A stretch of 57,359 nt of DNA, taken from NCBI GenBank assembly GCA_038239305.1, contig JBBSEW010000018.1, forward strand, positions 1 through 57,359, given 5' to 3'. The position numbers and the translations under genes are program-made. Shown piece by piece: positions 35,548-43,671 of the stretch. How positions within the stretch are numbered: position 1 is the first letter of the stretch; the number at the start of each line of letters is the position of its first letter. This DNA comes from JALYUA01 sp038239305. GTDB lineage: Bacteria; Acidobacteriota; Thermoanaerobaculia; UBA5066; Gp7-AA6. The notes below the pieces were generated by a model. The model searched no databases and was not told the DNA's origin. It was given only the letters and a program-made list of their open reading frames with translations.

Positions 35548-35690
35548 TTGCGCGGAGCGCATGGCGTGGCGCCAGTCGCTCGGCTCGGCCGGATGCGGCC
35601 TCGACCGAGCGGGGTGCGGCTGGCTCCGGCTCCCGCAACGGGAGGCTCCTCCTTCCCTCCGGTCAGGAGACTCCTCCCGTTGCGAGCGGA
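35548..35690. repeat. Structured element E, copy 2
   Basis: Direct repeat of 35287-35427, 261 bp downstream, with only a few substitutions and a one-base length difference in the middle. Hairpin arms are conserved exactly. Confidence 0.85.
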
Positions 35691-35815
35691 GGCTATGGCG
35701 GAGCTCGTCGAGGGGTGTCGGTTGAGGGAGGCGAGAGTCAGACCGAAGCGTTCGCTCGCGCGTCCGGCGTCGCGTCAGGGCCGCTCCCTCGCCTTCCGAT
35801 TCCCACTTCATTCGA

Positions 35816-35866
35816 TGAATCGATTGATCGCGAATCATGAGATCTCGAGATCACGAGATTCGAACA
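35816..35866. repeat. GATC-octamer element A4
   Basis: GATTGATCGCGAATCATGAG then ATCTCGAGATCACGAGATTC, a diverged copy of the right arm of A1, ending GATTCGAACA as in A8. Confidence 0.75.
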
Positions 35867-35871
35867 AGCGT

Positions 35872-35909
35872 CCCCCCTCTCCCGGCGGGAGAGGGTCGGG
35901 GTGAGGGGC
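35872..35909. repeat. Palindromic element F, copy 2
   Basis: CCCCCTCTCCCGGCGGGAGA followed by GGGTCGGGGTGAGGGGCG; 6 nt after octamer element A4. Confidence 0.8.
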
Positions 35910-35945
35910 GAATTCTCTTCGTCTCCGATCTCCACCTCACCCGAT

Positions 35946-36032
35946 TCCCCTGATGGATCACCCGATCACCCGATCACCCGATTTCCTATCGATCGTTCGA
36001 TTGATCGCGAGATCATGAGATCGCGAGATCGA
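35946..36032. repeat. GATC-octamer element A5
   Basis: Three GATCACCC octamers in phase from 35956, a 17-nt spacer, then GATTGATCGCGAGATCATGA and GATCGCGAGATCG. It joins the two octamer types in one element. Confidence 0.85.
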
Positions 36033-36079
36033 AACTTCAGGACATACGGGCCCAGTAGCCCCCCGCCCTCCTTCCGTGA

Positions 36080-36085
36080 CAGAAT
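36080..36085 (+). promoter_or_regulatory. -10-like box of the small gene at 36111
   Basis: CAGAAT, giving a predicted leader of about 18 nt that contains AGGAGG at 36100-36105. Confidence 0.45.
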
Positions 36086-36110
36086 CGCCCCCCAACAGCA
36101 GGAGGCTCCC

Positions 36111-36476
36111 ATTCCGCGCAGACCGCAGTACCGCAAGCCCATTCGTCGCCGGCCCGGCGAGGCCGCGCCGACTCACCGTGTGTACATGTCCAACGAGGCG
36201 CCCACGCCGGATGGCGCCAGTCCGGACGGGAAAAATTTCTTTCGGGCGCGACTCGACTCCGAGCCCTCACCCGAGTGGATGCGCGCCTATCGTGCCGGAA
36301 TGCTCGGGCTTCTGCCGGAAGACCGCGACATCGTCCTGAAGTTCGAGTTCCAGGGGGACAGCGTCCGGTTCCCGGCGGCCGAGAACGAAGTCGGGCGGGT
36401 GCGCAAAGTCCTCGAGCGCAGGCTCGAGGCCGTGAACTCGATTCTCTCCGGCGGCCGCGGGCCGTCTTCTTCCTGA
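36111..36476 (+). CDS. Small hypothetical protein, possible ATT start
   Basis: 121 aa if begun at the ATT at 36111, 96 aa if begun at the ATG at 36186. A perfect AGGAGG lies 5 nt before the ATT, while neither ATG 36186 nor GTG 36180 has a good ribosome binding site. ATT initiation is rare (infC is the classic case). The N-terminal stretch is Arg/Pro-rich and probably disordered (PRRPQYRKPIRRRPGE). The C-terminal half (RARLDSEPSPEWMRAYRAGM, DIVLKFEFQGDSVRFPAAEN, EVGRVRKVLERRLEAVNSIL) looks like a compact alpha/beta domain. I recognise no family. The frame runs further upstream through repeats but should not be translated there. Confidence 0.6.
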   Translation: MPRRPQYRKPIRRRPGEAAPTHRVYMSNEAPTPDGASPDGKNFFRARLDSEPSPEWMRAYRAGMLGLLPEDRDIVLKFEFQGDSVRFPAAENEVGRVRKVLERRLEAVNSILSGGRGPSSS

Positions 36477-36533
36477 CGTCGTTTTCCTGGCGTCGTCTTC
36501 CTGGAAAAACGAGAGGGGCGCGGAGCGTCCTCT

Positions 36534-37442
36534 TCACTTCAACGCTTCGCCCTCGCCTGCAGCCCCTTCCCCGGCGATGGCTTTTCCGGTCGGAGTCGCT
36601 TCCGGCGTGGGCGGAGCTTCCCACTCGAGCTTGCGGTAGTCGAATGACGCCTCGTCTCTCGCGTTGAACTTCACGATCTCGAAATAGGGCGATAGATCGA
36701 AGTCCCTCGGGACACAAAGAGTGGGATGGCGCGCCCGGAGCAGCCCGCTGTAGGCCCGCCGTGTCGGACGGCCCAGGATCTGCTGCCGCAGTCTCTCCGT
36801 CGTGGTCCTGGCCGACTGGCGCCCCTGTTGAGGAAGGATCGGGAAGCGCACCCGGCCGAAAGCCTCGGCCAGCATGGTCGAGCAGATCGTCTCGGTCGCG
36901 ACGCCGCTTCCGAAGTGGAGCGCATCCTCCTGGAGCCTCGCCGGAATCAGGTGGAAGGGGAGGAGATAGCGCGTCAGGTCGAGGAAATTGCGGCGGTCGT
37001 ACCGGTTCCCGACCCGACGCAGGACGAAGTCGATGATCTCGTCGCGGTCCTCGGGCCGAAGCCGCACCGGCCGGCAGATCCGGATGTTGAAGTCGAGGTA
37101 TTTGGAGAGCGGCGACACGACGACGCCTTCCGCCACGAGGGCCTCGGCGATCAGGTGCCGCGCCTCGCGGCCGAACCGCTTCTGTATCCGGGCCCGGGTT
37201 TCGGGATCGCGGTTCAACAGGGCGTCTCCGACGTAGAGAGCGCTGTGGGACCAGGAGGACTGCGTCAGGTACTTGACCGCCTGCGAGACGCGTTGATCGC
37301 CGTCGACCAGGAGCACGTCACCCGGCGCGATCGTGGCCTTCAGCTTCGCGAAGTCGTTATAAACGAATCGCCGATAGTGGCGGCGCGGGCGTGTGATCTG
37401 GGACAGGAACCAGGCGGCGAGCGCGCGACGCGGGGAGCGCAC
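36534..37442 (-). CDS. YiiX/YebB-like permuted papain-like hydrolase
   Basis: 302 aa. The permuted NlpC/P60 arrangement is visible: the catalytic His comes first (QSSWSHSALYVGD after PGDVLLVDGDQRVSQAVKYL), the Cys comes later (VATETICSTMLAEAFGRV). These enzymes act on peptidoglycan-like or lipid amide/ester bonds. There is no convincing signal peptide; the N-terminus is basic (RSPRRALAAWFLSQITRPRR). GTG start at 37442. It is convergent with the small gene at 36111, with a 57-bp gap. Confidence 0.8.
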   Translation of the reverse strand: MRSPRRALAAWFLSQITRPRRHYRRFVYNDFAKLKATIAPGDVLLVDGDQRVSQAVKYLTQSSWSHSALYVGDALLNRDPETRARIQKRFGREARHLIAEALVAEGVVVSPLSKYLDFNIRICRPVRLRPEDRDEIIDFVLRRVGNRYDRRNFLDLTRYLLPFHLIPARLQEDALHFGSGVATETICSTMLAEAFGRVRFPILPQQGRQSARTTTERLRQQILGRPTRRAYSGLLRARHPTLCVPRDFDLSPYFEIVKFNARDEASFDYRKLEWEAPPTPEATPTGKAIAGEGAAGEGEALK

Positions 37443-37651
37443 TCTTCCCGCTAACCGGGTACGGAAACAGGACGTCGCGCGGCGTGGCCAGCGACCATCC
37501 CCGAGGTTTCCCTCGGCGGCAGGCGCGACGCACCCTGCCGGCCAGAACGACTCCAGGACAGTGAATCCGAACGATCGAGCGTCGTTACTCTCCCGGGAGA
37601 CCTCTCGGCCGCCGTTCGCGCAGTGAATGCCGGCGGGCGAAAGTACATCGA
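37443..37651. other. Intergenic, no feature seen
   Basis: 209 bp between two minus-strand genes. No repeat family, no convincing terminator and no small open frame with a ribosome binding site. Confidence 0.5.
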
Positions 37652-38743
37652 CTACGGCGCCGCCTTCTTCAGAAGGTACGCGGACTCCTGCAGCCTCGCG
37701 CCGGACGCGTCCGCCACGGCGAACCGGGCGGGATGAAACGTCTTCGTCGAGCCGTACGAGCCGTTCCAGATCGACGCGCCTGCGTACTCGCCCCGTTTGT
37801 TGACCACGTAGTAGTTGATGTTGAAGTCGGGCTGTCCGGACTTGTCGCGGCTGTATTTCGTCGAGTCCACCACCCGGCGGAGAGTCGAGAGCGCGGCTTC
37901 CTCGGGCGACTTGCCCTGCCGCATCAGCTCGACGACCGTGTGCGATCCGCAGAACCGGATGTTGCCCTCGCCCCAGCCCGTGGACCCGCAGGCACCGACT
38001 TCGTTATCGACGTAGAGGCCGGCGCCTATGCACGGCGAGTCCCCGAGCCGGCCGGGGAGCTTGAAGAAGAGGCCGGACGTCGTGGTCGTGCCGACGAGAT
38101 CCCCGCTGGCGGTAACGGCGTTGCAATTGATGGTTCCCTGCGGCCGAAAATCCTCGACGCCGAACTTCTCGATGTACCAGCGGATGTCCGGGTCGGTCTG
38201 CTCCTCGTTGCCGCGCTCGATCCAGTCGTCGATCTTGGAGAGCTTCTCTTTCCAGTAGAGCCACACCTTCCGCGAGCGCTCCGTCAACAGGTTCTGCTCG
38301 GGGACTCCGTGCGCGCGGGCGAATTTGAGCGCACCCTCTCCGACCAGAAAGGCGCGATTGGTCTGATCCATGACCAGACGGGCAACCTTCGACGGATTCT
38401 TGATCCGCTCGAGTGCTCCGACCGCGCCGGATTTCATCGTCCGGCCATCCATGACCGAGGCGTCGAGCTGCACGACGCCCTCCTCGTTCGGGATGCCGCC
38501 GTATCCGACCGTGACGTCGTCCGGATCGTCCTCGACAATGTTGACTCCCGCGATGACGGCGTCCAGAGGATCGCTGCCTGCGGCGATCATGGAGTAGGCC
38601 TTGCGGACTGCCTCGAGCCCGTTCGCGGAGGAGACCACAACGGGGCGGGAGGAGGCGGCCCGGGCCGGTGTCGCCCGGATCTGCGCGGCGATCGGCAGAA
38701 GAACCGCGCTTTTGAGGAGGTCCCGGCGGCTCGTACCACTCAT
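37652..38743 (-). CDS. Tat-exported N4-(beta-N-acetylglucosaminyl)-L-asparaginase family protein
   Basis: 363 aa Ntn-hydrolase of the glycosylasparaginase/isoaspartyl peptidase family. Twin-arginine signal SGTSRRDLLKSAVLLPIAA with cleavage near residue 30. The autocleavage region is PQGTINCNAVTASGDLVGTT, with the threonine after Gly as likely nucleophile; the family usually has DTIGM there, so the first residues are divergent. Substrate loop SGLFFKLPGRLGDSPCIGAG and the GACGSTGWGEG segment fit the family. Predicted to cleave GlcNAc-Asn or related amides in the periplasm. ATG 38743 follows AAGGAG by 5 nt. Confidence 0.88.
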   Translation of the reverse strand: MSGTSRRDLLKSAVLLPIAAQIRATPARAASSRPVVVSSANGLEAVRKAYSMIAAGSDPLDAVIAGVNIVEDDPDDVTVGYGGIPNEEGVVQLDASVMDGRTMKSGAVGALERIKNPSKVARLVMDQTNRAFLVGEGALKFARAHGVPEQNLLTERSRKVWLYWKEKLSKIDDWIERGNEEQTDPDIRWYIEKFGVEDFRPQGTINCNAVTASGDLVGTTTTSGLFFKLPGRLGDSPCIGAGLYVDNEVGACGSTGWGEGNIRFCGSHTVVELMRQGKSPEEAALSTLRRVVDSTKYSRDKSGQPDFNINYYVVNKRGEYAGASIWNGSYGSTKTFHPARFAVADASGARLQESAYLLKKAAP

Positions 38744-38779
38744 GTGATCTCCTTCCATAGTCCGTTCCGCTGTCCGCTT

Positions 38780-38811
38780 CGTTTCCCGTTTCCCGTTTCC
38801 CGTTTCCCGGG
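38780..38811. repeat. GGGAAAC heptamer array (copy 3, reverse orientation)
   Basis: Four units of GTTTCCC in exact 7-bp phase, 5 nt after the stop codon of the pseudo-receiver gene and 37 nt upstream of the asparaginase start. It may separate the two transcripts. Confidence 0.85.
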
Positions 38812-38816
38812 TACCC

Positions 38817-39215
38817 CTACTCGTCCGGAAGCTCGGGCTCTTCCTGCACTTCGCGGTGCGTGCCCGGCGCCACGAGATCCATCAGGAGATCCGGAAGCGT
38901 TTCGGAGAACTGACTTCGAGCCATGACCTTCGTCACTCCCGCCGCTTCGGACTGGCGGGCCAGCTCTTTGTCGACGTGCGAGAGAAATCCCACGATGGGG
39001 AGGTCCTTGCGGGCGCCCGTCCGGATGGTGGCGACCGCTTTCAGGGCATCGGGCGACAGCTCGACGAGAGCCGCGGCGACGCCCTCGCCGGCGGAGGCCG
39101 CCGCCAGCCCGGCGGGAGTCGTGTAGACGACGGGGATGTTCAGATGCCGCGCCGTCGCATCGATCTTGGATCGAAAGAACAGGTCGTCCAGGCACGCGAC
39201 AATAGATTTCGACAT
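38817..39215 (-). CDS. Receiver-like protein with altered phosphorylation site
   Basis: 132 aa with the five-strand pattern of a CheY-like receiver: SIVACLDDLFF (acidic pair), VAAALVELSPDALKAVATIR (beta-3), DLPIVGFLSHVDKEL (beta-4) and GVTKVMARSQFSETLPDLL (beta-5). At the phosphoacceptor position the residue appears to be Glu (LVELS) and the usual Lys-Pro after beta-5 is absent, so it is probably not phosphorylated. No output domain; C-terminal acidic tail. A TAAGAT box lies 10 nt before the ATG. Fold assignment is by pattern only. Confidence 0.65.
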   Translation of the reverse strand: MSKSIVACLDDLFFRSKIDATARHLNIPVVYTTPAGLAAASAGEGVAAALVELSPDALKAVATIRTGARKDLPIVGFLSHVDKELARQSEAAGVTKVMARSQFSETLPDLLMDLVAPGTHREVQEEPELPDE

Positions 39216-39225
39216 GGGCGGGGGG

Positions 39226-39231
39226 ATCTTA
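39226..39231 (-). promoter_or_regulatory. -10 box of the receiver-like gene (leaderless type)
   Basis: TAAGAT on the minus strand, 10 nt before the ATG at 39215, no Shine-Dalgarno. It directly abuts the degenerate heptamer array upstream. Confidence 0.6.
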
Positions 39232-39233
39232 CA

Positions 39234-39276
39234 GCTTTCAGCCGTCTGCTATCCGCTGCCAGCGATCCGTGATCGG
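39234..39276. repeat. Degenerate heptamer array, YGTCAGC family
   Basis: TTTCAGC, CGTCTGC, TATCCGC, TGCCAGC, GATCCGT, GATCGGT in 7-bp phase, increasingly diverged. Confidence 0.6.
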
Positions 39277-39401
39277 TTCTCCGTGTTCTGCGCCTGATTC
39301 ATTTTCGCGAGAAATGTCGACCGGGAGTACAGATCGAACCCGAAGCGAATGGAGGCCGGCGTCAGAAACCGCGGCTCAAACCCGATGATGGAGAACCGCG
39401 C

Positions 39402-40583
39402 TCAAAACACCTTCACGAGCTCCGCCGTGAACCGCCGGAGATAGAAGTTCCGATCGAGCCGCTCCTGGTACATCGCCGTTCCCTGGACGTACACCTGCGG
39501 CAGGACCGTGATCGCGAGGCCGATACGGTGGCCGCGGTACCAAGAGTGGAGCCACCAGTCGTCGGTGTTGTAGGCGCCCAGCACGGCCTCGCGCTGGACG
39601 TACTGATACGTGTAGAAGCCGCGAACCTGGCCCGGAGTCCCGACAGAGCCGATCGTGACGCTTCCTTCGAACGCGCGATCGTCGCCCTTCGCCTCCTCGC
39701 GGGAGCCGAAGTTCTTCAGCCCGTCGAACGAGAGAAGAACGGGAGCGGTTCCGATGGGAAAACGGAATCGCACCAGGGCGTCGGCGATCTCGAACCGCGA
39801 CACGAATCCAGGCCCGCCTTCGACAATGGAAGCCGAGTAGTTCTGACGGATGAATGCGTTCTTGAGGTGATCGAGGTCGAAGTTCCAGAAGGCTCCGGCG
39901 ACCTCCACAGAGAAACGCCCGGCATCCCCGGCGCGCCAGACGAGCTGGCCGGCCTCGACGCGCGTTCGATCTCCCTCTCGCTGGGGCCCGCGAAAGCCCG
40001 TCCCCGCGATCGTGAATGTGGACGAGCCCGCATGGATCTGCCACGACGCGGCCGCCCCCAGCGTCTGAAGATCGTGATCCCACAGCATCTCGGAAGCGAT
40101 GATCGGCGTTCCGAAGCTTCCCAGGCGGAGGTCGAAATCGCCGGGCCTGCCCTCGACGAAGTAGCGGTCGAGGGACGCTCCCCGGGACCGGTAGTTGTCG
40201 AAGTTCGGATCGTTGGTGGTGTTGCGGTCGGTTCCCCAGTCGCCGACCGCGCGCGCGCCAATCCGGAACCGATCGGACACGACGTAGTCGAGCTCCGGGC
40301 GGACCTCGAATCGGGCGCGGTAGATGTTGGGCCTCGCGACGAGATTCTCGATGCGGTCGTACCGGCCGAGAAAATCCCAGCGGAAATCGAAGTGCGCCTT
40401 CTGCTCCTCCGGAGCGAAGAACTCTTCCTTTTCCGGGGCCGCCGGCGCGACGACGCTCGCGGGGGAGGTGGACGCCGGCAAGGGTGAGGGGGAAGGCGCC
40501 GGCGTCGGGGATTGGGCGAAGACCGACGCGGCCAGCGCCACGGCTTCGAGGAGACCAACGACCAGGAAAGCCGGGTATTTCAT
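39402..40583 (-). CDS. Predicted outer-membrane beta-barrel (porin-like) protein
   Basis: 393 aa. Signal peptide about 1-23 (PAFLVVGLLEAVALAASVFA), a Pro/Ser/Ala-rich linker to about 55, then amphipathic strands ending in an aromatic residue: AHFDFRWDFLGRYDRI, RPELDYVVSDRFRIGARAVG, QVRGFYTYQYVQREAVL, YRRFTAELVKVF-like end (LRRFTAELVKVF, terminal Phe as in barrels). Probably a 16-18-strand porin; substrate unknown. 60 nt downstream of the membrane Ser/Thr kinase on the same strand. Confidence 0.78.
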   Translation of the reverse strand: MKYPAFLVVGLLEAVALAASVFAQSPTPAPSPSPLPASTSPASVVAPAAPEKEEFFAPEEQKAHFDFRWDFLGRYDRIENLVARPNIYRARFEVRPELDYVVSDRFRIGARAVGDWGTDRNTTNDPNFDNYRSRGASLDRYFVEGRPGDFDLRLGSFGTPIIASEMLWDHDLQTLGAAASWQIHAGSSTFTIAGTGFRGPQREGDRTRVEAGQLVWRAGDAGRFSVEVAGAFWNFDLDHLKNAFIRQNYSASIVEGGPGFVSRFEIADALVRFRFPIGTAPVLLSFDGLKNFGSREEAKGDDRAFEGSVTIGSVGTPGQVRGFYTYQYVQREAVLGAYNTDDWWLHSWYRGHRIGLAITVLPQVYVQGTAMYQERLDRNFYLRRFTAELVKVF

Positions 40584-40642
40584 CGGTCTCGTGCTCCCCG
40601 CCTTCGTGTCGTCTGGGGCTGGCCGCCGCGATCGGAACGGTC

Positions 40643-42811
40643 TCAAGCGGCGGCGGCCGTTACGGAGGTCAGCGCCTCGTACAGGTCGTTGACGGACTGG
40701 TACCGATCCGCCGGATTTTTCTCCATGCAGCGCAGGATGATCACGGCGATCCGAGGATCGACCTTGGGGTTCTTGGACTGAGGCGCGGGGGGCTTCTCCT
40801 GCACGTGCTTGAGAACGACCGCGATCGGCGTGTCGCCTTCAAAGGGCAGCGAACCGGTGAAGATCTCGTACAGCACCACGCCCATCGAATAGATGTCGGA
40901 CCGGAAGTCGAGCGCCACGCCTCGCGCCTGCTCGGGGGACATGTAGTCGGGAGTTCCGACGACCGTCCCGGTGGCCGTCATTCCGCGGTCCTGCGTGAGC
41001 CGGGCGATGCCGAAATCCATGATCTTGAGGCCGCCCGTCGGCTCGATGATGATGTTCTGCGGCTTGATGTCGCGGTGGATGACGCCGACCTCGTGAGCGG
41101 CGGCCAGGCCGGCGCACATCTGTTTGGCGATGCGGAGAGCCACGGGTGTTGGGAGCAGCTGGTCCTGCTCGACCAGGTGCTTCAGCGTGATGCCCTTGAC
41201 GAACTCCATCGAAAGGTACCGCAGTCCTCCCGTCTCGCCGAGATCGTGGGTGCGAAGGATGTTCGGATGCGTGATCTTGCGAGCGAGGCGGATCTCCTGT
41301 TTGAATCGGTCGAGCAGCGTCGGGTCCGCCGAAAGCGCTTCGCTCCGCAGCGTCTTGATCGCGACCATGTCCTCGAGGTCGCGGTCGAGGGCCTTGTAGA
41401 CGATTCCCATTCCGCCCTTGCCGAGTACGGATTGGATCTCGTAGCGGCTCGCAAATACGGTCCCGATCTGCGGCTCCGCGCCGCCGCGCGATCCCGTTGC
41501 GGTGGAGGCGACGCCCCCGAGCGTAATGTCGGACGAAATCCGCGCGCGCGCCGCCGAGACCACGGTTCCGAGGTCCTCCCCGAGGTTCATCGTCATGGCG
41601 CCCACGTATTTCTCGAGGGCCTCCTTCTCCCTCAGCTCCTCCAGCATGGCGCGGAACGACCGCGCGAGAATCCCGATTTCGTCCTTCGATTCGATCGGAA
41701 GGTCGGGAGTGTCGAGGTTTCCGACGCGCACCTCCTCGGTCGCGCGCAGCAGCCGCGCGAGCGGTTCGGTGATCCGCCGCGCGAACACGAACGAGAGAAT
41801 GAACGCGAAGAGAAGCGCCGCGAGGCCGACGAGGATCTGCGTGTTCTGAATCGTTCGGAACGCCGCGAGCTCCTTTTCCCGGCTGCGGAGCGCGACGGCG
41901 GCGCCCACGAGGGAATCCGTCGACGAACGCAGCGGCAGAAAGTACGCGAGGTAGGTCTCTCCGCCGATGTCGAGGGGGAGCGGACCGATCGTCTTTCCCT
42001 TTCGGACAACGGCCGTGACGACATCCGGGCGTTTCCGGATCGCGTCCAGGACGATCCCGCTCCGGTCCTGGAGCGTCGAGCCGGCAAGAGCCGGACGCGC
42101 GGCCTCGGAGGGTTTGGCCTCATCCGCCAGGAACACGACCTCGGCGTTCATGAGCGACTTGAACGCGATGGCGACGTCGTTGTTGATCTGGAACGCGGCG
42201 GCGATGACGCCCACGATCTTCGTTCCCCCTTCGAGGACCGGCGAGGCGACGACGTTGTAGAGCTTGCCGCCCGAGAGCCAGATGCCCTGCGTCTTGTCGC
42301 CCGCGAGCGCGCCGGCGATCGTCGGAACCCTCGAGAGGTCCGCGGAATAGGGGAGGGGCTTGTCCGTGCGCAGGAAAGCGAGCCCCTGCGGGTTGACGGC
42401 AACGAGGAAGTCCGCCCGCGTGCTGGAGGCCTGCTCGTTCTTCAGCGTGTCGAACGCCGTGGCCGGATCCACGTCGCTCGTCATCATCGAGATGATTCCC
42501 GCGTTGTTGACGACGACGGCCAGGGCGCGCTCGAGGCTGACGTAGCGGTTCTGCTGGAAAGACTCCCAGGCGGGACCGGCCTTGCGGAGATCCTCGTCGA
42601 TCTTCGCGTCCGCAACGCTCCGGGCGCGGTACGCGGAGATCGCGATCGCGCCTCCGACGGCAGTGAGGATGAGAAGAGCGGCCGCGACGAAGATCTTGAG
42701 CGTGAGCGAAAAACGCGGCGGCTTCGGGGGCGGCAGCTTCAGGCCCCGGATCGGGATGTTGATCCCCGTGCCCGCCGTCAGGCGGAACGACGGCTCAATA
42801 TCGTTCGTCAT
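40643..42811 (-). CDS. Transmembrane receptor Ser/Thr protein kinase with HAMP domain
   Basis: 722 aa with unusual order for a bacterial Hanks-type kinase. TM1 about 36-58; periplasmic Cache-like sensor about 60-315 (SRVPTIAGALAGDKTQGIWL, KIVGVIAAAFQINNDVA); TM2 about 325-345; HAMP about 345-398 (RRITEPLARLLRATEEVRVG); kinase domain about 457-715. Kinase motifs are intact: GKGGMG 464-469, Lys486 in VAIKTL, HRDIKPQN from 579, DFG 599-601, and GTPDYMSPEQARG. The ATG overlaps the end of the cupredoxin gene by 17 nt, so the periplasmic copper-like protein and this receptor are co-translated. Likely an extracytoplasmic sensor feeding protein phosphorylation. Confidence 0.9.
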   Translation of the reverse strand: MTNDIEPSFRLTAGTGINIPIRGLKLPPPKPPRFSLTLKIFVAAALLILTAVGGAIAISAYRARSVADAKIDEDLRKAGPAWESFQQNRYVSLERALAVVVNNAGIISMMTSDVDPATAFDTLKNEQASSTRADFLVAVNPQGLAFLRTDKPLPYSADLSRVPTIAGALAGDKTQGIWLSGGKLYNVVASPVLEGGTKIVGVIAAAFQINNDVAIAFKSLMNAEVVFLADEAKPSEAARPALAGSTLQDRSGIVLDAIRKRPDVVTAVVRKGKTIGPLPLDIGGETYLAYFLPLRSSTDSLVGAAVALRSREKELAAFRTIQNTQILVGLAALLFAFILSFVFARRITEPLARLLRATEEVRVGNLDTPDLPIESKDEIGILARSFRAMLEELREKEALEKYVGAMTMNLGEDLGTVVSAARARISSDITLGGVASTATGSRGGAEPQIGTVFASRYEIQSVLGKGGMGIVYKALDRDLEDMVAIKTLRSEALSADPTLLDRFKQEIRLARKITHPNILRTHDLGETGGLRYLSMEFVKGITLKHLVEQDQLLPTPVALRIAKQMCAGLAAAHEVGVIHRDIKPQNIIIEPTGGLKIMDFGIARLTQDRGMTATGTVVGTPDYMSPEQARGVALDFRSDIYSMGVVLYEIFTGSLPFEGDTPIAVVLKHVQEKPPAPQSKNPKVDPRIAVIILRCMEKNPADRYQSVNDLYEALTSVTAAAA

Positions 42812-43490
42812 CGGTGGCCGCCTGCGGCGGATAGTCCTTGCCGTACTTGTTCTTGTGAGTCTCGCGCTGGAACGCGGACGTGTCGAGGCGAAGAGCGATC
42901 GGGGTGTCGATTCTCGACCGGACGGTGACAGGAGCGCGATTCTCGCCACCCTCTTCGTTCCAGGCGCGGATTTCCCACGTTCCGGCCGGAACGTTCTCGA
43001 AGCGAAACGCGCCGTCGGCGCCCGTGACGCGGATGAAGTCGGAGTTGGCCACCAGGACGAACCCGACCATCTGGGGATGGATGTTGCAATAAACGCGCAC
43101 CACTCCGGGCTCCTCGAACTTCTTCGCCTTCGATCCACCGCTTCGGTAGAGCCCGAGATCGAACCGGTTCGCCGGAGAAACGGAAAAGACGTTGTGGTAG
43201 ATGGGATCGACGTTCGGGAAATCGACTTCGGCGTCCTTCTCGACCGCCACGACGCGCGGCACGAACTTCTTGCCCTGGCTCTTCATCTCGACGTGCGCCG
43301 GTCGGGAGGGGGTTCGCGGGGAGCGCACGCCCTCGAGCCACACGACACAGTTGGAGGCGTCCTCGAGCGGCGTTCCTTTCTGGACGATCGCCACCCTGCC
43401 CGACACCGTTCCGGGGGCCGCGGCAGGGGTCGGTGCGGGCGCGGCCGCCGAAACCGCCAGCACGAGCGCGATGGTCGTAAGAGGAGTCAT
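42795..43490 (-). CDS. Periplasmic cupredoxin-like protein with carboxypeptidase-regulatory-like domain
   Basis: 231 aa. Signal peptide about 1-20 (LTTIALVLAVSAAAPA). The cupredoxin part (about 28-150) has the four type-1 copper ligands: His in DPIYHNVFSVS and Cys, His, Met in VYCNIHPQMVGFV. A carboxypeptidase-regulatory-like beta-sandwich follows (about 155-200: GADGAFRFENVPAGTWEIRA). Similar two-part proteins occur with methylamine-type or cytochrome systems, none of which is here. ATG 43490 with TATGAT 14 nt upstream. First gene of the unit with the kinase and porin. Confidence 0.85.
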   Translation of the reverse strand: MTPLTTIALVLAVSAAAPAPTPAAAPGTVSGRVAIVQKGTPLEDASNCVVWLEGVRSPRTPSRPAHVEMKSQGKKFVPRVVAVEKDAEVDFPNVDPIYHNVFSVSPANRFDLGLYRSGGSKAKKFEEPGVVRVYCNIHPQMVGFVLVANSDFIRVTGADGAFRFENVPAGTWEIRAWNEEGGENRAPVTVRSRIDTPIALRLDTSAFQRETHKNKYGKDYPPQAATDDERY

Positions 43491-43504
43491 CGAAATTGGG
43501 CGAA

Positions 43505-43510
43505 ATCATA
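43505..43510 (-). promoter_or_regulatory. -10 box of the cupredoxin-kinase operon
   Basis: TATGAT on the minus strand, 14 nt before the ATG at 43490; the leader would be about 7 nt. Confidence 0.5.
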
Positions 43511-43624
43511 GCATTTTGAGCCTCTTCCGCTCGATTTCGACGCGGGGAATGCGGTCCATGCCCGTCGTCGCGCCGGAAGTCCGCTCCGGTTGCGACTTCG
43601 CCTCCCCGCGCCCGCGCATCTACG

Positions 43625-43630
43625 TATAAT
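43625..43630 (+). promoter_or_regulatory. -10 box of the OPT transporter gene
   Basis: Perfect TATAAT; the leader of about 35 nt contains GGAGG before the ATG at 43672. Confidence 0.6.
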
Positions 43631-43671
43631 CCCCGCGCACCAAAAGCTGCGGCGTGAAAAACGGAGGTCGC

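Larger units (their letters stand above)
35261..36110. other. 850-bp intergenic repeat cluster
   Basis: No credible gene. In order: hairpin element E1, palindrome F1, E2, about 125 bp of unique sequence, octamer element A4, palindrome F2, octamer element A5, then a promoter and ribosome binding site. The same families in nearly the same order fill the gap at 50392-50928. Confidence 0.85.

Noticed and set aside
35261..36110. Small proteins encoded by the E elements (frames with PVAGAGANL-type peptides)
   Set aside because: The same peptides come from all three hairpin copies and from both strands, without ribosome binding sites; it is repeat DNA.
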